NCBI RefSeq assembly: GCF_029867415.1
Contig: NC_081183.1
Span: 196,261,563 to 196,325,562 of the forward strand
Origin: Vicia villosa
Lineage: Eukaryota > Streptophyta > Magnoliopsida > Fabales > Fabaceae
Length of the DNA: 64,000 nucleotides
Direction of reading: 5' to 3'
Shown: piece by piece, positions 20,564-31,835 of the stretch
Layout of the letters: each line of letters opens with the position of its first letter
How positions within the stretch are numbered: the stretch's first letter is position 1
Notes under the pieces: generated by a model
What the model saw: the letters and a program-made list of their open reading frames with translations, nothing else
Told to the model about the DNA's origin: nothing
Databases searched by the model: none
Position numbers and translations under genes: made by a program

Positions 20564-21568
20564 GCTTAAATGGTAACTTTTTTTCTTCCATGTGTTTCTT
20601 TGTGTTTTTCATCTGAATCTTTTATGTTTTTTGATGATATGACAAAAAGGGGGAGAAATATGTGATAAATGATTTGATTTAATCAGTTGCATTACTAACA
20701 GAACTTGCAAAGTTCTATGTTTTAAGCTGTGTGTTGCAGGATTTGAAGATTCTCTTTTCAAAGATCAACATAAGAAGCAACAAGATGAATCAAGCTCTTG
20801 GATTCTTGAAGCAAGCTGAGTGCTATGAAGCTTAAGAATCAGAAGCAAGAAGGAAGAATGTTCAGATATTCTAATGATAGAATATGATCTGAAACATTAT
20901 GTTTATGTGCTCTGTCACATACCATATGGCTCTGATACATATTATGTGTTCCTAGCTCTGATACATATTATGTGTTATTGGCTCTGATACATGTTATATG
21001 CTCTGATACATATTATATGTTCTGACTCATTCATGCTGACTTTTGTCGTTTAGTTTTGTTCTGTAACATTTCAGGATGTAGAGATGCTCTGATGATGCTC
21101 TGGTACATTCAACAATGTTCTGATACAATCTGGCATGAAGAGATGTAAGAAGAAATTCAAGCTCTGAAGCTGTCCGATGGAAGCAGAAATCAGAAGCTGT
21201 GAATGTTCTGAATGTCAAAGAAATTCAAGCTCTGAAGCTGTCCGATGGAAGCAGAAATCAGAAGCTGTGAATGATTCTGAAGATCAAAGAAATTCAAGTT
21301 CTGAAGCTATCCTATGGAAGCAGAAATCAGAAGCTATGAATGTTCCGTAGATCAAGCACTGTGAACGTCTCTACTGAAATACTCAGGGAAGTCTTTTATT
21401 ATTAAAATTCTTCTAGTATTAATTTCAGAGGGAGATTGTTAATCTCAGGGGGAGACATATTCACATGCTTATGTTATAGCTGTGTAATTGTCTTTATCCG
21501 TCTGCTCTTTCTGATCGCAAATTCATATCATTTATATATGTTTTTGTCATCATCAAAAAGGGGGAGAT
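20564..21568 (+). repeat. Non-coding 3' region of the SIRE-like element with repeats
   Basis: Around 20925-21025 a ctctgatacatattatgtg unit recurs about four times. At about 21151, 21219 and 21288 three tandem copies (68-69 bp period) of agaaattcaagctctgaagc followed by a catggaagcagaaatcagaagc-like stretch occur. No ORF of note. The segment agacaaaaagggggagaaat (about 20641) looks like an additional polypurine tract. Confidence 0.75.
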
Positions 21569-22797
21569 TGTTAGAACAAGATTTGTTCTGATCAATATTC
21601 TTAGTTTTGATGATAACAAGGATATGAATTTTGTGTGAGATAATGTGGTACTCTAATACATTGCAATTTCCTTTTCAGGAAATATATAAAGAGTATGCAC
21701 AAATCAGCGCTAAGAAGCTTTGTCTCAGAAGGTTCAGCATGCAACATCAGAACATGGTCTGGCAAGACATCAGAAGATGATCAAGGCAGAATCAGAACAT
21801 GGGTCTATGAAAGCATCAGAAGAACTTGAGATCAGAAGCAGAAGCATTGAAGTTCTCATGGTATCACGCTCAGAAGCACTTCAAGGTCAGAAGACAAGAA
21901 GATGCTATGCACCAAGCTGTTTGACTCTGATGATATTCAAACGTTGTATACACAAACATCAGATCAGAAGAAAGTACAGGTGGCAGGCTACGCTGACTGA
22001 CAAAAGGAACGTTGGAAGCTATTAAAGGCAACGTCAGTAGACACAGCGTGATCAAGGCTCGAGGTAGTTGACAAAAGCGTGAAACATTAAATGCAATGCT
22101 GTACGGAACACGCAAAGCATTAAATGCTCCCAATGGTCATCTTTTCCAACGCCTATAAGTATGAAGTTCTGATGAGAAGCAAGGTTACGAATTCTAAACA
22201 ACTCTGAACTAAATTATGTGAATATTAACTTGCTGAAACGCTGTTCAACTCAAAGCTCAGAAACTTCATCTTCATCAAAGCTCACTACATTGTTGTTGTA
22301 ATATTTTAGTGAGATTAAGCTTAAACGTTAAGAGAAATATCACTGTTGTGATTAAAGCTTTTCAGAAGCATTTGTAATACTCTTAGAATTGATTACATTA
22401 ATTTGTAAGTAACTAGAGTGATCAAGTGTTGATCAGGATACTTTAGGAAGTCTTAGCTTGTGTCTAAGCAGTTGTAATTACAATGATCACGTGGTGGTCA
22501 GGATATTCTAAGAAAGTCTTAGCTTGTGTCTAAGCAATTGTTCCTAGAGTGATCAGGTTGTGATCAGTAGACTCTAGAAGACTTAGTCGTGGGCTAAGTG
22601 GAAAACCATTGTAATCTGTTGCGATTAGTGGATTAAATCCTCAGGTGAGGTAAATCACTCCGTGGGGGTGGACTGGAGTAGTTTAGTTAACAATGAACCA
22701 GGATAAAAATAACTGTGCAATTTATTTTTATCGTCCAAGTTTTTAAACTACACTTATTCAAACCCCCCCTCCTTTCTAAGTGTTTTTCTATCCTTGA
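21569..22797 (+). repeat. 3' LTR of the SIRE-like element
   Basis: Near-identical to 16809-18034. It carries a 3-bp insertion near 21863 and a terminal CA changed to GA at 22796-22797. It is followed directly by the aaagt duplication. Confidence 0.9.
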
Positions 22798-22802
22798 AAA
22801 GT

Positions 22803-24152
22803 TCGTGACACGCGATTGCCCATAAAGCCTACCAGTCTTCTTCTTCTCTATCCATATTCTGATTCATGTTAAACTCAAGCCAATCAACATAAGGGAGCTT
22901 GAAGAAAATGTCTCGATACTTGGGATGTAGTAATCCTTGCCAAGTTTTCTTAGCCACATTACAGTCCCTTGTCGCATGAGTTATAGATTCCTCCTCCCCT
23001 GGTCAGTCCCTCAAATGATAGTTGATTCCGCTTCCAATTGCTCAATTTGATTCTGACTTTGTCCACAAGGTATTGGTAGTTCCTGTTCATTAGACTCTTT
23101 GTACTCTAAGATTTGAGTTATTATTCTTCTTATATGTAGATCTATAGAGGTGTGTTCTTTGAAAACATGTTCTAGTTTTTTCAACACTAACTTGTTGACC
23201 TGATGAAGCACAAAAATCATTCATGACTTCCATGATTCTAGTGATTTGACTTTCGATTACTTGGCCAAATAATAAGAGATCATTCACGAACATAAGATGA
23301 GAAACAATTAGTCCTTGTTTGCCACCTTTCATACCCTTGTAACTCTCCTTCTTCACTACATCCATTTCAAATGAGATAATTTATCCATACATAAAACAAA
23401 GATGTAGGGTGATACATGATCACCTTGTCTTAGCCCTTTATTTGTCTCGGAGTACTCTCCCTTTTTACCGTTCCAAGTAACTCGCATTTGAACAATTGTG
23501 ATAACTTGTATGATGATTTCTCTAAGCTTCTAATGGATGCCTAAATCTTGAAGCACATTCTCCATAAAGCTCTAGTTGATTTTGTCCTAAGCTTTTGCTA
23601 AATCCACCTTGATCACAAAGTAACTATTTTTACCTTTAAACTTGTGCATAATATGTATAAGTTCTTGAGCAACCACTATATTATCATGGATGTTCCTTTG
23701 AGGAATGAATCCAGTATGGTTCGAAGTTATGGCATCATTCATGAAGCTTTTCATTCTATTCACAATATATGACTTAGAATTTTGCGATAGCATTACAAAA
23801 TGCTATGGGGAGGAACTAACTGATATACTCAAGATGAGTAGTTTTTGGGAATCAGACAAAGTTCAGTTTGGTTTACCTCAATAATCTTGCCAAGATCATG
23901 TCAAAGTTGCTTTACGTATCTACACATTCCTCCTCTTACGACCTCCCAAGTTTTTTGGTACAAGCCTGTGGGAAAACCATCGGGTCCTGGGGATTTCCAG
24001 ACTGTCATCTCATAAGTTGCTTGTTTGATCTCTTCTGAGCTTAACTTTGCAGTGAGGATGTATGAATTTTTCTCATCTAGGTGGGAAAAGTAGTGATAAG
24101 TATGTCTCCAACCAACAACATCAACCTCAAAAGTGTACAAATTTAGAAACAT
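22803..24152 (-). pseudogene. L1 LINE reverse transcriptase, 5' half of the split LINE
   Basis: On the minus strand from 24152: SSEEIKQATYEMTVWKSPGPDGFPTGLYQ, in two adjoining blocks, then VNRMKSFMNDAI, GFIPQRNIHDNIVVAQELIH, IKVDLAKA, RVTWNG...GLRQGDHVSPYIFVL and SHLMFVNDLLLFG. The catalytic FADD is changed to FVND, so it is inactive. The final part (about 23000-22810) resembles the zf-RVT to RNase H linker. It continues across the copia insertion into 16803-16190. Many frame breaks. Confidence 0.85.
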
Positions 24153-24189
24153 GTGATTTGTTTACTAAAAATACCAGTAAACATGTACC

Positions 24190-24730
24190 AAATGCAACTT
24201 ATAAACAAAATCAAAATCTAGTGCAAGTAATGGCTCCTCCATTATTTCAATGATGGGCTAGCCATATCAAAATTTACCAATCCAATATGCAAATAATGAA
24301 GTTGGTTCAGCGACAACAATTAAAGTTGTTGAACTATAATTAGTTAATATACTCAACCTACAAAAAAAGAGGAAATCTAGTGCAAGTGGTTCTTTGCAAT
24401 CATCTACTTGTTGTGAACATTTTATTAGATTACCTCATGACCTAGTTAATGCACCAACTACAACTTATAAACAAATCAAAATCTAGTGCAAGTAATGGCT
24501 CCTTCATTATTTCAATGATAAGTCAGCCTAATCAAAATCTACCAATTCAAAATGTAAATAATGAAGTTGTTTCAGCAATAACAACTGAAGTTGTTGGACC
24601 TAAATTAGTTAATACTCAACCTACAAAGAAGAGGAAATCTAGTGCAGGTGGTTCTAGGCAAACATCTACTTGTTGGGAACACTTTATTTTATTACCTGAT
24701 GACTTAATTGATGCACCAACCATAACATAT
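24190..24730 (+). repeat. ~266-bp tandem duplication of a BED zinc-finger region
   Basis: The unit beginning aacttataaacaaaatcaaa recurs from about 24196 to about 24462, and a second full copy follows to ~24730. Both carry aagaggaaatctagtgcaag and the tctacttgttg..gaacatttta BED start. The second copy is in the better frame. Confidence 0.75.
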
Positions 24731-25790
24731 AAACACTGCCACAGAAAATACTTGTGTGACCCTATAAATTATGGCACAACCAACCTACAAAGAAGATACT
24801 TTTGTTTATAATTATGGCACAACCAATCTGAACTATTTTAAATTTTCCAAAGAAGTTCCTTGGTGTGTCAACTGGTTTCATCGAAACTATTCTTACATAC
24901 CCAACTATAGACGGTAAATTGGTTAATGTTAACTTCAGATTTGACAAGTAAGCTTGCAGAAGTTTTTTGTCAGTTTTTGTGGTTCTATATGAGCAAATAT
25001 TTAGTGCAGATGAGGGTGAAGATTTTAAATTTTATTATAAAGTAATGCAACTCCAATTTACCATCCCATCTAGGTATACCGTAGCTAGGGATTGTTTCCA
25101 GCTACACTTGGGTGAAAAATAAAAGTTAAAAGTCTTTTTTTAAGTCTGACTGCAACAGGGTAGCACTTATTACTGATTACTGAACTTCTATCAAAATCTC
25201 AACTACTTGACCCTTACAACACACTTTCTGGAAAATAAATTGAATTATCAAAAAAGAATTATAAGCTTTGTCGTAATTCCAAACCACAAGGGTGAAATTA
25301 TAGGTAAGAAGATTGAAGAAATACTAAGGTATTGGGGAATTAGGAATGTGTCTACCATAATTGTTGATAATGCCAATGCAAATAATGTTCATGTAGCATA
25401 CCTGACGAAAAAATAACAAATATGAATGGGTTGATGGGAGACGGGGAGTGTTTTCATATGTGGCGTTCTGCTCACATTGAACTTTATGGTAAATAAGGGT
25501 TTGAAAGATAAACATTTAGCTGTAATTAATGTTAGGGATGTTGTTAGAATTGTCAAGTCCTCACCTCATATGACATCCAAGTTTAAAGAATACATTGAAT
25601 TTGCTGGAATATCTTACAAATAAACTAGTATGTCTCTATGTTTGAACAAGTTGGAACGCGACATATTTGATGCTAGAGGCTGCAGAGAAGTTTCAACTTG
25701 CTTTTGAAACGCTTGAGGATGGAGATTCGAGCTACATGGAGTTCTTTGAAAAAGGCAATCCCCTGGTATTGCTGATTAGGACATTGCTGT
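24449..25790 (+). pseudogene. Decayed hAT transposase
   Basis: A first frame (24449-24811) has a nuclear-signal-like KKRKSS, then a BED finger: STCWEHFILLPDDLI, KHCHRKYLCDP, YGTTNLQRR, where the last His is lost. Farther on, TTHFLENKLNYQKRIISF, HKGEIIGKKIEEILRYWGI and STIIVDNANANNV match the hAT core (FID..W.L..RII.F, H.G..I...IE..L..WGI, TVDNA..N). DKHLAVINVRDVVRIVKSSP and AAEKFQLAFETLEDGD follow in broken frames. The C-terminal dimerisation domain is missing. No termini were identified. It abuts the L1 RT at about 24155. Confidence 0.8.
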
Positions 25791-25794
25791 TTTT

Positions 25795-26196
25795 TTTTTT
25801 TAAACTTTTTTAAAGTTATTCTATGAAACAACTAAATCCACTACATAAACTCATTAAACGACATTTTGGTGCTTGTATATCTATTGAGTGATAGACCATT
25901 TAATTCATAGTCCATTGAATTTATGTTGGATTTTAGTTTTTGGTAAGCTGAATTTATAGTGGATTTAAGTTGTAGTAATTTGTAGTACAAAATGTGTTAT
26001 TGGATTCAACAAAAAAACAACCTAATAATTCGATTAAATCGATTGTGTTAACCTATGATTCGTCATAACTCAACTCGTCCAAACCGTTTAACCAAATAGA
26101 GAGAAAATGGACATATATGATTCAACCACGGGTCAGACTAAGTGAGGCTTTTTTTGTTTAAAAACTGCTCAATCCGAACGGTTGTCAAGTCCTAGT
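25795..26196. other. No gene seen
   Basis: AT-rich, starting with a T-run near 25789-25802. No coding block, RNA gene or terminus recognised. Confidence 0.5.
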
Positions 26197-26254
26197 TATT
26201 ACATAAGTTAATCGATTTTTTCACATGTGATACGATATTAACCCCAAAAAGAAG

Positions 26255-26563
26255 GGGTGACAAATGGGCATGCCCATCCCGTTTAGGCCCGCCCCGCAAA
26301 TGCCCGTGAAAATTGGGACGGGGCGGACATATTTGAGAGTGTGGGTCTAAAATCTTACCCTTCGCGCAAAAAAGTGAGGGCGGGGAAGACCCACGGGCAA
26401 TGAACATTTTAGACCTAAAAATAATAAAATTGTATGAAAAAACTCATGTCCGCAAAAAAACAGCGCATAGCAGACATAATAAAACAGACCTAAAACTTTA
26501 GCCTATCCCAAAAAAAAAAAATGGACAAAATAGACATGTCCGATAGTCTTGATTTTGCCACCC
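26255..26563. mobile_element. MITE-like insertion with GGGTGRCAAA ends
   Basis: Left end gggtgacaaatgggcatgcc; right end reverse-complemented gggtggcaaaatc. It is GC-rich at the left, with cccgtttaggcccgcc-like content unlike its surroundings. The homologous segment near 5320-5345 lacks it. I could not find a clear target duplication, so superfamily is uncertain. Confidence 0.6.
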
Positions 26564-26619
26564 ATAATATGTAGTTTAACCGAAGATTATTTCACCTTGA
26601 GCCAACAATTCCCATCATA

Positions 26620-26766
26620 CTCCCTCTGGCCATTATTATAAGCAAATATTCCCTTTTTAGATTCACTGAATAATGAATGTATCTGGTCTCTTATGTAGAC
26701 CAGATACATTCATTACTCAATGAACCTGAAAAGGGAATATTTGCTTATAATTCAGGCCGGAGGGAG
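26620..26766. mobile_element. Stowaway-like MITE
   Basis: Long inverted repeat with ends ctccctctggcc and ggccggagggag, flanked by TA on both sides (26618-26619 and 26767-26768). This is the Stowaway (Tc1/mariner-derived) signature. The arms pair over most of the length, for example gaccagatacattcatta with its partner. The homologous site at about 5370 has a single TA and no insertion. Confidence 0.9.
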
Positions 26767-26953
26767 TATAGTACACTCCTAATTCATGATTGGACTCCAT
26801 TATATTAGAATTGTCATTTTCTGAATTAAAAAAACAAAAAAAGTAACGTTCAACGTTACTTTGGTCAGATGCTGTCTCCCAAAAAAATAAATCACGTTAC
26901 AACCAAACAGTTCCCATAAAAATATCCCCTTTTTCATTCCCTCCCAACTTTTC

Positions 26954-26961
26954 TATAAATA
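26954..26961 (+). promoter_or_regulatory. TATA box of the thaumatin-like gene
   Basis: tataaata lies about 137-144 bp upstream of the ATG, in a pyrimidine-rich context. The CT-rich stretch that follows (from about 26970) fits a plant transcription start and 5' leader. The Stowaway MITE ends 188 bp upstream. Confidence 0.7.
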
Positions 26962-27097
26962 CCCTTCTCCTCCTCATTTCATCATTCTCAAATCCTTCTC
27001 TCCCACTTCATTTTCTCAAATACATTCATTCACGTTCTTCATATTTAAGCATAAGTTACTTTTATATAAGCACAAATTTTTTCTATTTCTACTATAC

Positions 27098-28965
27098 ATG
27101 GATCACCACCACCAAGTACTATCAATTTTTTCATTCTTACTAACATTTCATCTATCAATCTCAGGTAATTTACAAACTTAAACCAAATTAACATTAATAT
27201 TTTTCACTATACTACTAAAGTTAGATTAATATGATTTAATTTCAATATATATGCAGGTGTAATTTCAACAACATTCACATTTGTTAACAAATGCGACTAT
27301 ACAGTCTGGCCCGGACTTCTTTCTAACGCAGGGGTCCCACCTATTCCGACCACCGGTTTCGTTCTTCAAACCGGCGAATCCACCACCGTAACCGCACCAA
27401 CCTCCTGGGGCGGCCGTTTCTGGGGAAGAACTCTCTGCTCGCAAGACAGTACCGGAAAATTCTCCTGCCTCACCGGAGACTGCGGCTCCGGCAAAGTCGA
27501 ATGCTCCGGTAACGGAGCCGCGCCACCGGCAACATTAGCAGAGTTCACTTTAGACGGATCCGGCGGTCTTGACTTCTACGACGTTAGTCTCGTCGACGGC
27601 TACAACGTCCCTATGTTAGTTTCTCCTCAAGGTGGCACCGGCGATAAATGCACCACGACGGGATGTATTGAAGATCTCAACGGCGCGTGTCCTTCGGAGC
27701 TTAGTGTGATGAGCGTGGACGGGAAAGAGAACGTCGCGTGTAAGAGCGCGTGTGAGGCTTTTAATTCGCCGGAGTATTGCTGCAGCGGCGCGTTTGGGAC
27801 TCCGGATACTTGCAAACCTTCTTCTTACTCTGAGTTGTTTAAAAACGCTTGCCCACGCGCTTATAGCTACGCGTATGATGATAAAACCAGTACTTTCACT
27901 TGTGCTAATGCTATAGATTATACCATCACCTTTTGTTCTTCTCCAACTACAAGGTCAGTTACGTCTTTTCTATTTTTCACTACTGTATAAAACTTTAACG
28001 GTAAAAAATTTACCTCTGTGTCGCAAAAAGTATAATAGTATAGGATTTTAAGTGAAAATTTGATTAAAATTGGTAAGAGTAAAAAGTGGCATAATAATAA
28101 TAATAATATAGCAAAAATATATATAATTTTGGGTAGGTGAATATTTGGTGGGACTGAAGATGAAAATTACACTTATTTCTCTAAAACATATACCAGTATT
28201 ATTAGTTAGATATAATTAGAAAATTGATTAAAATCGGTAGAGCAATAAAGTAGATGAAATGAATGTTGCCTTTTTAGCCACCACCATGATTAGTTGTGTA
28301 GTCGATTTCAAGAAAATTTTGATGTACTCAAAGTAACCACTTTTTTTTCAATTGCAAGCAATCTACTAGTAAGCAAAATGTGGTAGATGGAGTAATGATG
28401 CATAATTAATTATGAATGTGATGCAATTAAAAAATACTACTAGTACTAATATAGGTGGCACACATGCCAAGGGTTAACGTTACTTACACAGCATTATTGC
28501 CAATAATATGTCAAACATCAAAGTAACCAAAGTGTTGAACTTTATAACCGTTAGACAAATTATAGTACATTGTGACTCGTGTAGTTTTTTACATGTCAAA
28601 TTACATGTAATCATGTACAGTGTTGTTCAGTCCTTTTTCCTTCTTGGTCTTGTAACAGTTACAATATTGCATTTTGCATTTTTGTAGTTTTTTTGTTACT
28701 CCATATTTTGTACAGTACTATTAATGACTTTATCTATTGTATTTTCAGTCAAAAGGCAACCCAAGGGCAAGACACTAAACAGGAAAGTTCATCTTCAAAT
28801 TCCAACTCTTCCTCGCCTCGGTTTAACAATGACAACACAATGGTGTATGAAGGTGGTTATGATCAAAGTGAAATCTCACAAGCCATGTGCACCCATGTGC
28901 TCCTCCATTCACAAATTATTGCCTGCATTATTACCATTACTATGGCCATCTGGCACTTATGCTAA
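27098..28965 (+). CDS. Thaumatin-like protein with C-terminal hydrophobic tail (3 exons)
   Basis: Exons 27098-27164, 27257-27953 and 28749-28965 with GT-AG introns give 326 residues. Residues 1-23 are a signal peptide (SIFSFLLTFHLSIS). Residues ~27-250 form the thaumatin fold (PR-5 / glycoside hydrolase 64-like family) with the full set of 16 cysteines, GRFWGRTLC, and the acidic-cleft residues in AEFTLDG and LDFYDVSLVDGYNVP (R-E-D-D-D set complete). Exon 3 adds a Gln/Ser/Asn-rich linker (~255-285) and a hydrophobic end (VLLHSQIIACIITITMAIW), which suggests a GPI-anchored or membrane-tethered wall protein instead of a freely secreted one. Family roles include defence and glucan binding; the specific role is unknown. 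GC content of exon 2 is far above its surroundings. This is the only intact host protein gene here. Confidence 0.93.
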
Positions 28966-29825
28966 CTCTTCTAATCACTTCTCCATTCCTTGGGCCCATA
29001 AATCATATCAATATGGCCACACCCTCCCCCACCTTCATTGGCCATAATATGGGACCCTCTTTACATATTTGACTATTTAGCATGACAATTTTTAAGTACA
29101 TACCATGCATTTGGCTTCTCTGACTAGGACATGACTCATTTCATGCCCAAGGTATTGCTTGCCTACTACTCCTTTCAACATTTCAAGCTGGAGACCCTAC
29201 AACTCTTGACATTTTGTCATAAAATAATCTTTATTTTACATTAATTCTAGTTAGGGAGATTTGATTTTTATTCTTCTTTTTTTTTTAATTCTAATTATAA
29301 TGTATTTATTTTCTGTAAACTAGATCACTAGGCATATTATAATTGAATTCTTTGTATGGTAGATGGGATTCATTTATTGGTTAGTGAATGTAATATTTGG
29401 ATACAATAAGGCAATGGAAATTCCTGCATTGTTTTCTTCAATATGTGTTAAGAGTCTCACATCGGACAATATATGACCTGACACTTCTTAACAATATGCA
29501 ATCTTGAATATTACTATACCAAAATTTGTCAACGTTTCAGGTTTATGGTATATGTGTTCAATAGAATACTGTTGAATACTGTCGTTATGAGTTGAATAAA
29601 ACTCAAATTATAAGATCATCTTAGCATTGTCATTTAATAAGAATTGTGCAACATTTGGAATTCAACATTTGGAATTGAACATGATGAGCTTAAGTTCTAC
29701 TAGCATTGTTAGATTTTTTTTATTAAAATAATATCTTCAAATAACCAAATAATTTCACTAAAATCTCATAGTACTTATTGTTTTATAGATGTTCTTGATT
29801 GGTTGCATTTTGTGGTAAAACATAA
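28966..29825. other. 3' flank of the thaumatin-like gene, no further gene
   Basis: It holds the presumed 3' untranslated region (an aataat-type signal near 29222) and AT-rich intergenic DNA. Near 29449 a gttaagagtctcacatcgga block resembles the start of small LTR/TRIM-like repeats, but no pair was found. Confidence 0.45.
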
Positions 29826-29834
29826 TTCTGAGTT

Positions 29835-31795
29835 AAGATGTTTTGATTGATGTCATGACATACAGTTGTGGTGTTCTACAGGAGATGTGGATTTAGCTAA
29901 TACAGTTTTTAGCGATGTCAAGATGGTTGTTGTGACATCGTGATTTGAACATCAAGTGATGTTATGTTTCTGTTTTGTTTCCTACTTTATCTCAGGCTTT
30001 ATTTTAGGCAGGGCCGGTCCTTTGAATTTGGGTGCCTTGGGCGAATTAAATGAGTGGTGCCCCTGTAATTTTTTTTAACAATAAATACATAAGAATGAAA
30101 GAAATAATTAGATAAAAATACATTTTTATTTGACATTATGCAAAAAAGAATACAAGCATGGATCTTTGAATCATTGTTTATACTACATCAGAACTTAAAC
30201 CACTATAAATAAATTTTTTCTTATCTTTCTTCTTCTTCTTCTTGATCCGATCTTTTTTCCTATAAAAAAATTGACCAAACTTTTAAAATTCTTTAAATAT
30301 CATCCTCTAGCATTTTTTGTCGCCAAATCATTAATAATTTATTCATAATCAAGGTTATTCAAAAATTATTTTCAATTAAAATCAACGCAAGACTATTTAA
30401 ATCTATCTTGTGGCATAGTATATCTCAAATAAGATTTTAATAATCTTTAATTTAGAAAAACTTCTTTCAGCAGATGTAACACTGATAGAAATAGTCAATA
30501 TTATTCTATAAAAGCTATGCATGCAATAGAAAAACAATTAAAAAGTCTTTAAAGAACTCAGTATCATATAGCTTGATTTTGATTCAGTTGTTAAAACTTC
30601 TAGAATAACTTTCAATTCTTCAAAAAAAAATTCACCATCAGGATCAAAAGAATTGTCATGTTTTAAACAAGTTTCAAGATGTTTATAACATGCTTTCGAG
30701 TTCCTATCAGGTAATGATCTAAGTCTTTCAATACTAAAGAAGAATCCAAAAATATTTTTATATGTGCTATACTGCTAAAATCTTCTATTAAGTGGGTCAA
30801 TTGTTTGATCTACAATATATAAGAAATAATGATTTCGGAAAGACTCTTTACCAGACTCTAGATTCAGTTGTGTGGGTTTAGATGGATTTTCATCAGTATT
30901 GTTTTCTACGAATTTGACGTTTTTTAATAAACACACATTCAATCTCCATTTCATTCTCAATCTTTTCAACACTAGCCTTAACATTTACAAATCCAGATTC
31001 TTTTTAATATATATAGATGTTAAAAAATATTTTTTGGTGCCCCTAAAATTATGGGGCCCTGGCCTCCCGCCCCGCGAGCCCTTGCTCAGGGCCACCCCTG
31101 ATTTTAGGAAACTGACGATTGTGCTGATTGTATATCAGTAAGAGAACGAGCCATGGGCTGATTTTTAGCACCCGGATTTGTGAAAATTAGGTTAACTTGG
31201 TTAACCCTAATTTATGATTGTTAGGCCCAAGGCCCAAGAGATGCCTATAAAAAGAATGTTAATCCTACTTTCAGAGGCAAAGTTTTTGACGTGAAGAATT
31301 CGGTGCTGTGTGTTTGTGATCTTCTCGTGTGTTTGTGTTATGTTTTCTTGGGAGCCAAGCAATTGTCACTTTGATAATTGTATTGGAGTATGGTGTTTTT
31401 TAGTTGTAATTTGTTGTGTCACTCTAAGCTTTTAAGCAGGAGTGTTGTGTCTCTTCATTGAAGCTTTTAAGCAAGATCAAGATTTGTTTGAAGTGTGTCT
31501 TCACTCTCAATTTACTTTTATCTGTTTGTTATCATTGCTGTGATTGAGGGGGAGTGAGTAGGAACTCAGGTCTAGTGTTAGGTTGAAGTTGCAATGGGTA
31601 GGTCTTAAGTGAGGGGTGTAAACTAGTAGTTTAGCTCTGAATTAATACTGCCTATAGTGGATTTCCTCCCTGGCTTGATAGCCCCCAGAGTAGGTGTTGT
31701 TAAACACCGAACTGGGTAAACAATTTCGTGTGTCCTTTACTGCTTTTGTTTACTTTCTGCTAAAGTTAATAATTTGTTCAGTAGTGGATGCCATA
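29835..31795 (+). mobile_element. Probable solo copia LTR, interrupted by a hAT element
   Basis: The sequence starting near gatgttttgattgatgtcat and ending near gtggatgccataacatcca is built like a SIRE/Tork-type LTR. It has an internal promoter-like cctataaaaag (about 31243), a gagggggagtgagtagg block, and a terminal gaactgggtaaacaatttc stretch. No gag or pol adjoins. The exact ends and target duplication could not be fixed. A 1.1-kb hAT element splits it at 30001-31108. Confidence 0.5.
30009..31100 (-). mobile_element. hAT element, 1092 bp, with 8-bp target duplication
   Basis: Flanked by identical 8-bp attttagg (30001-30008 and 31101-31108). Ends are cagggccggtcc on the left and, reverse-complemented, caggggtggccc on the right, typical hAT TIRs. 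The interior carries a minus-strand remnant of the transposase C-terminus: SFRNHYFLYIVDQTID (about 30800), then, after breaks, RIILTISISVTSAERSFSKLK (two joined blocks, about 30440-30510). The latter is the hAT dimerisation region. No catalytic core, so it is non-autonomous. Confidence 0.88.
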
Positions 31796-31835
31796 ACATC
31801 CAATACGACATCAATCGTTTGTTACTAGAATTTTC

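Larger units (their letters stand above)
16809..22797 (+). mobile_element. SIRE/Maximus-like Ty1/copia element, internally deleted
   Basis: Two LTRs (16809-18034 and 21569-22797) start tgttagaacaagatttgttc. The element is flanked by a 5-bp duplication aaagt (16804-16808 and 22798-22802). A degenerate initiator-Met primer site, ttgcatcagagc, sits at 18037-18048 and a polypurine tract, aaaagggggaga, just before the 3' LTR. It encodes gag, protease and the start of integrase. The rest of integrase, RT and RNase H are gone, so it cannot transpose by itself. A hand count gives roughly 22 substitutions plus a 3-bp indel between the LTRs, about 2%, so insertion was recent. It interrupts an older L1 LINE. 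Confidence 0.9.

Noticed and set aside
26255..26563. Bacterial-type GC-rich island
   Set aside because: GC richness is limited to the left part of a MITE-like insertion with inverted ends.
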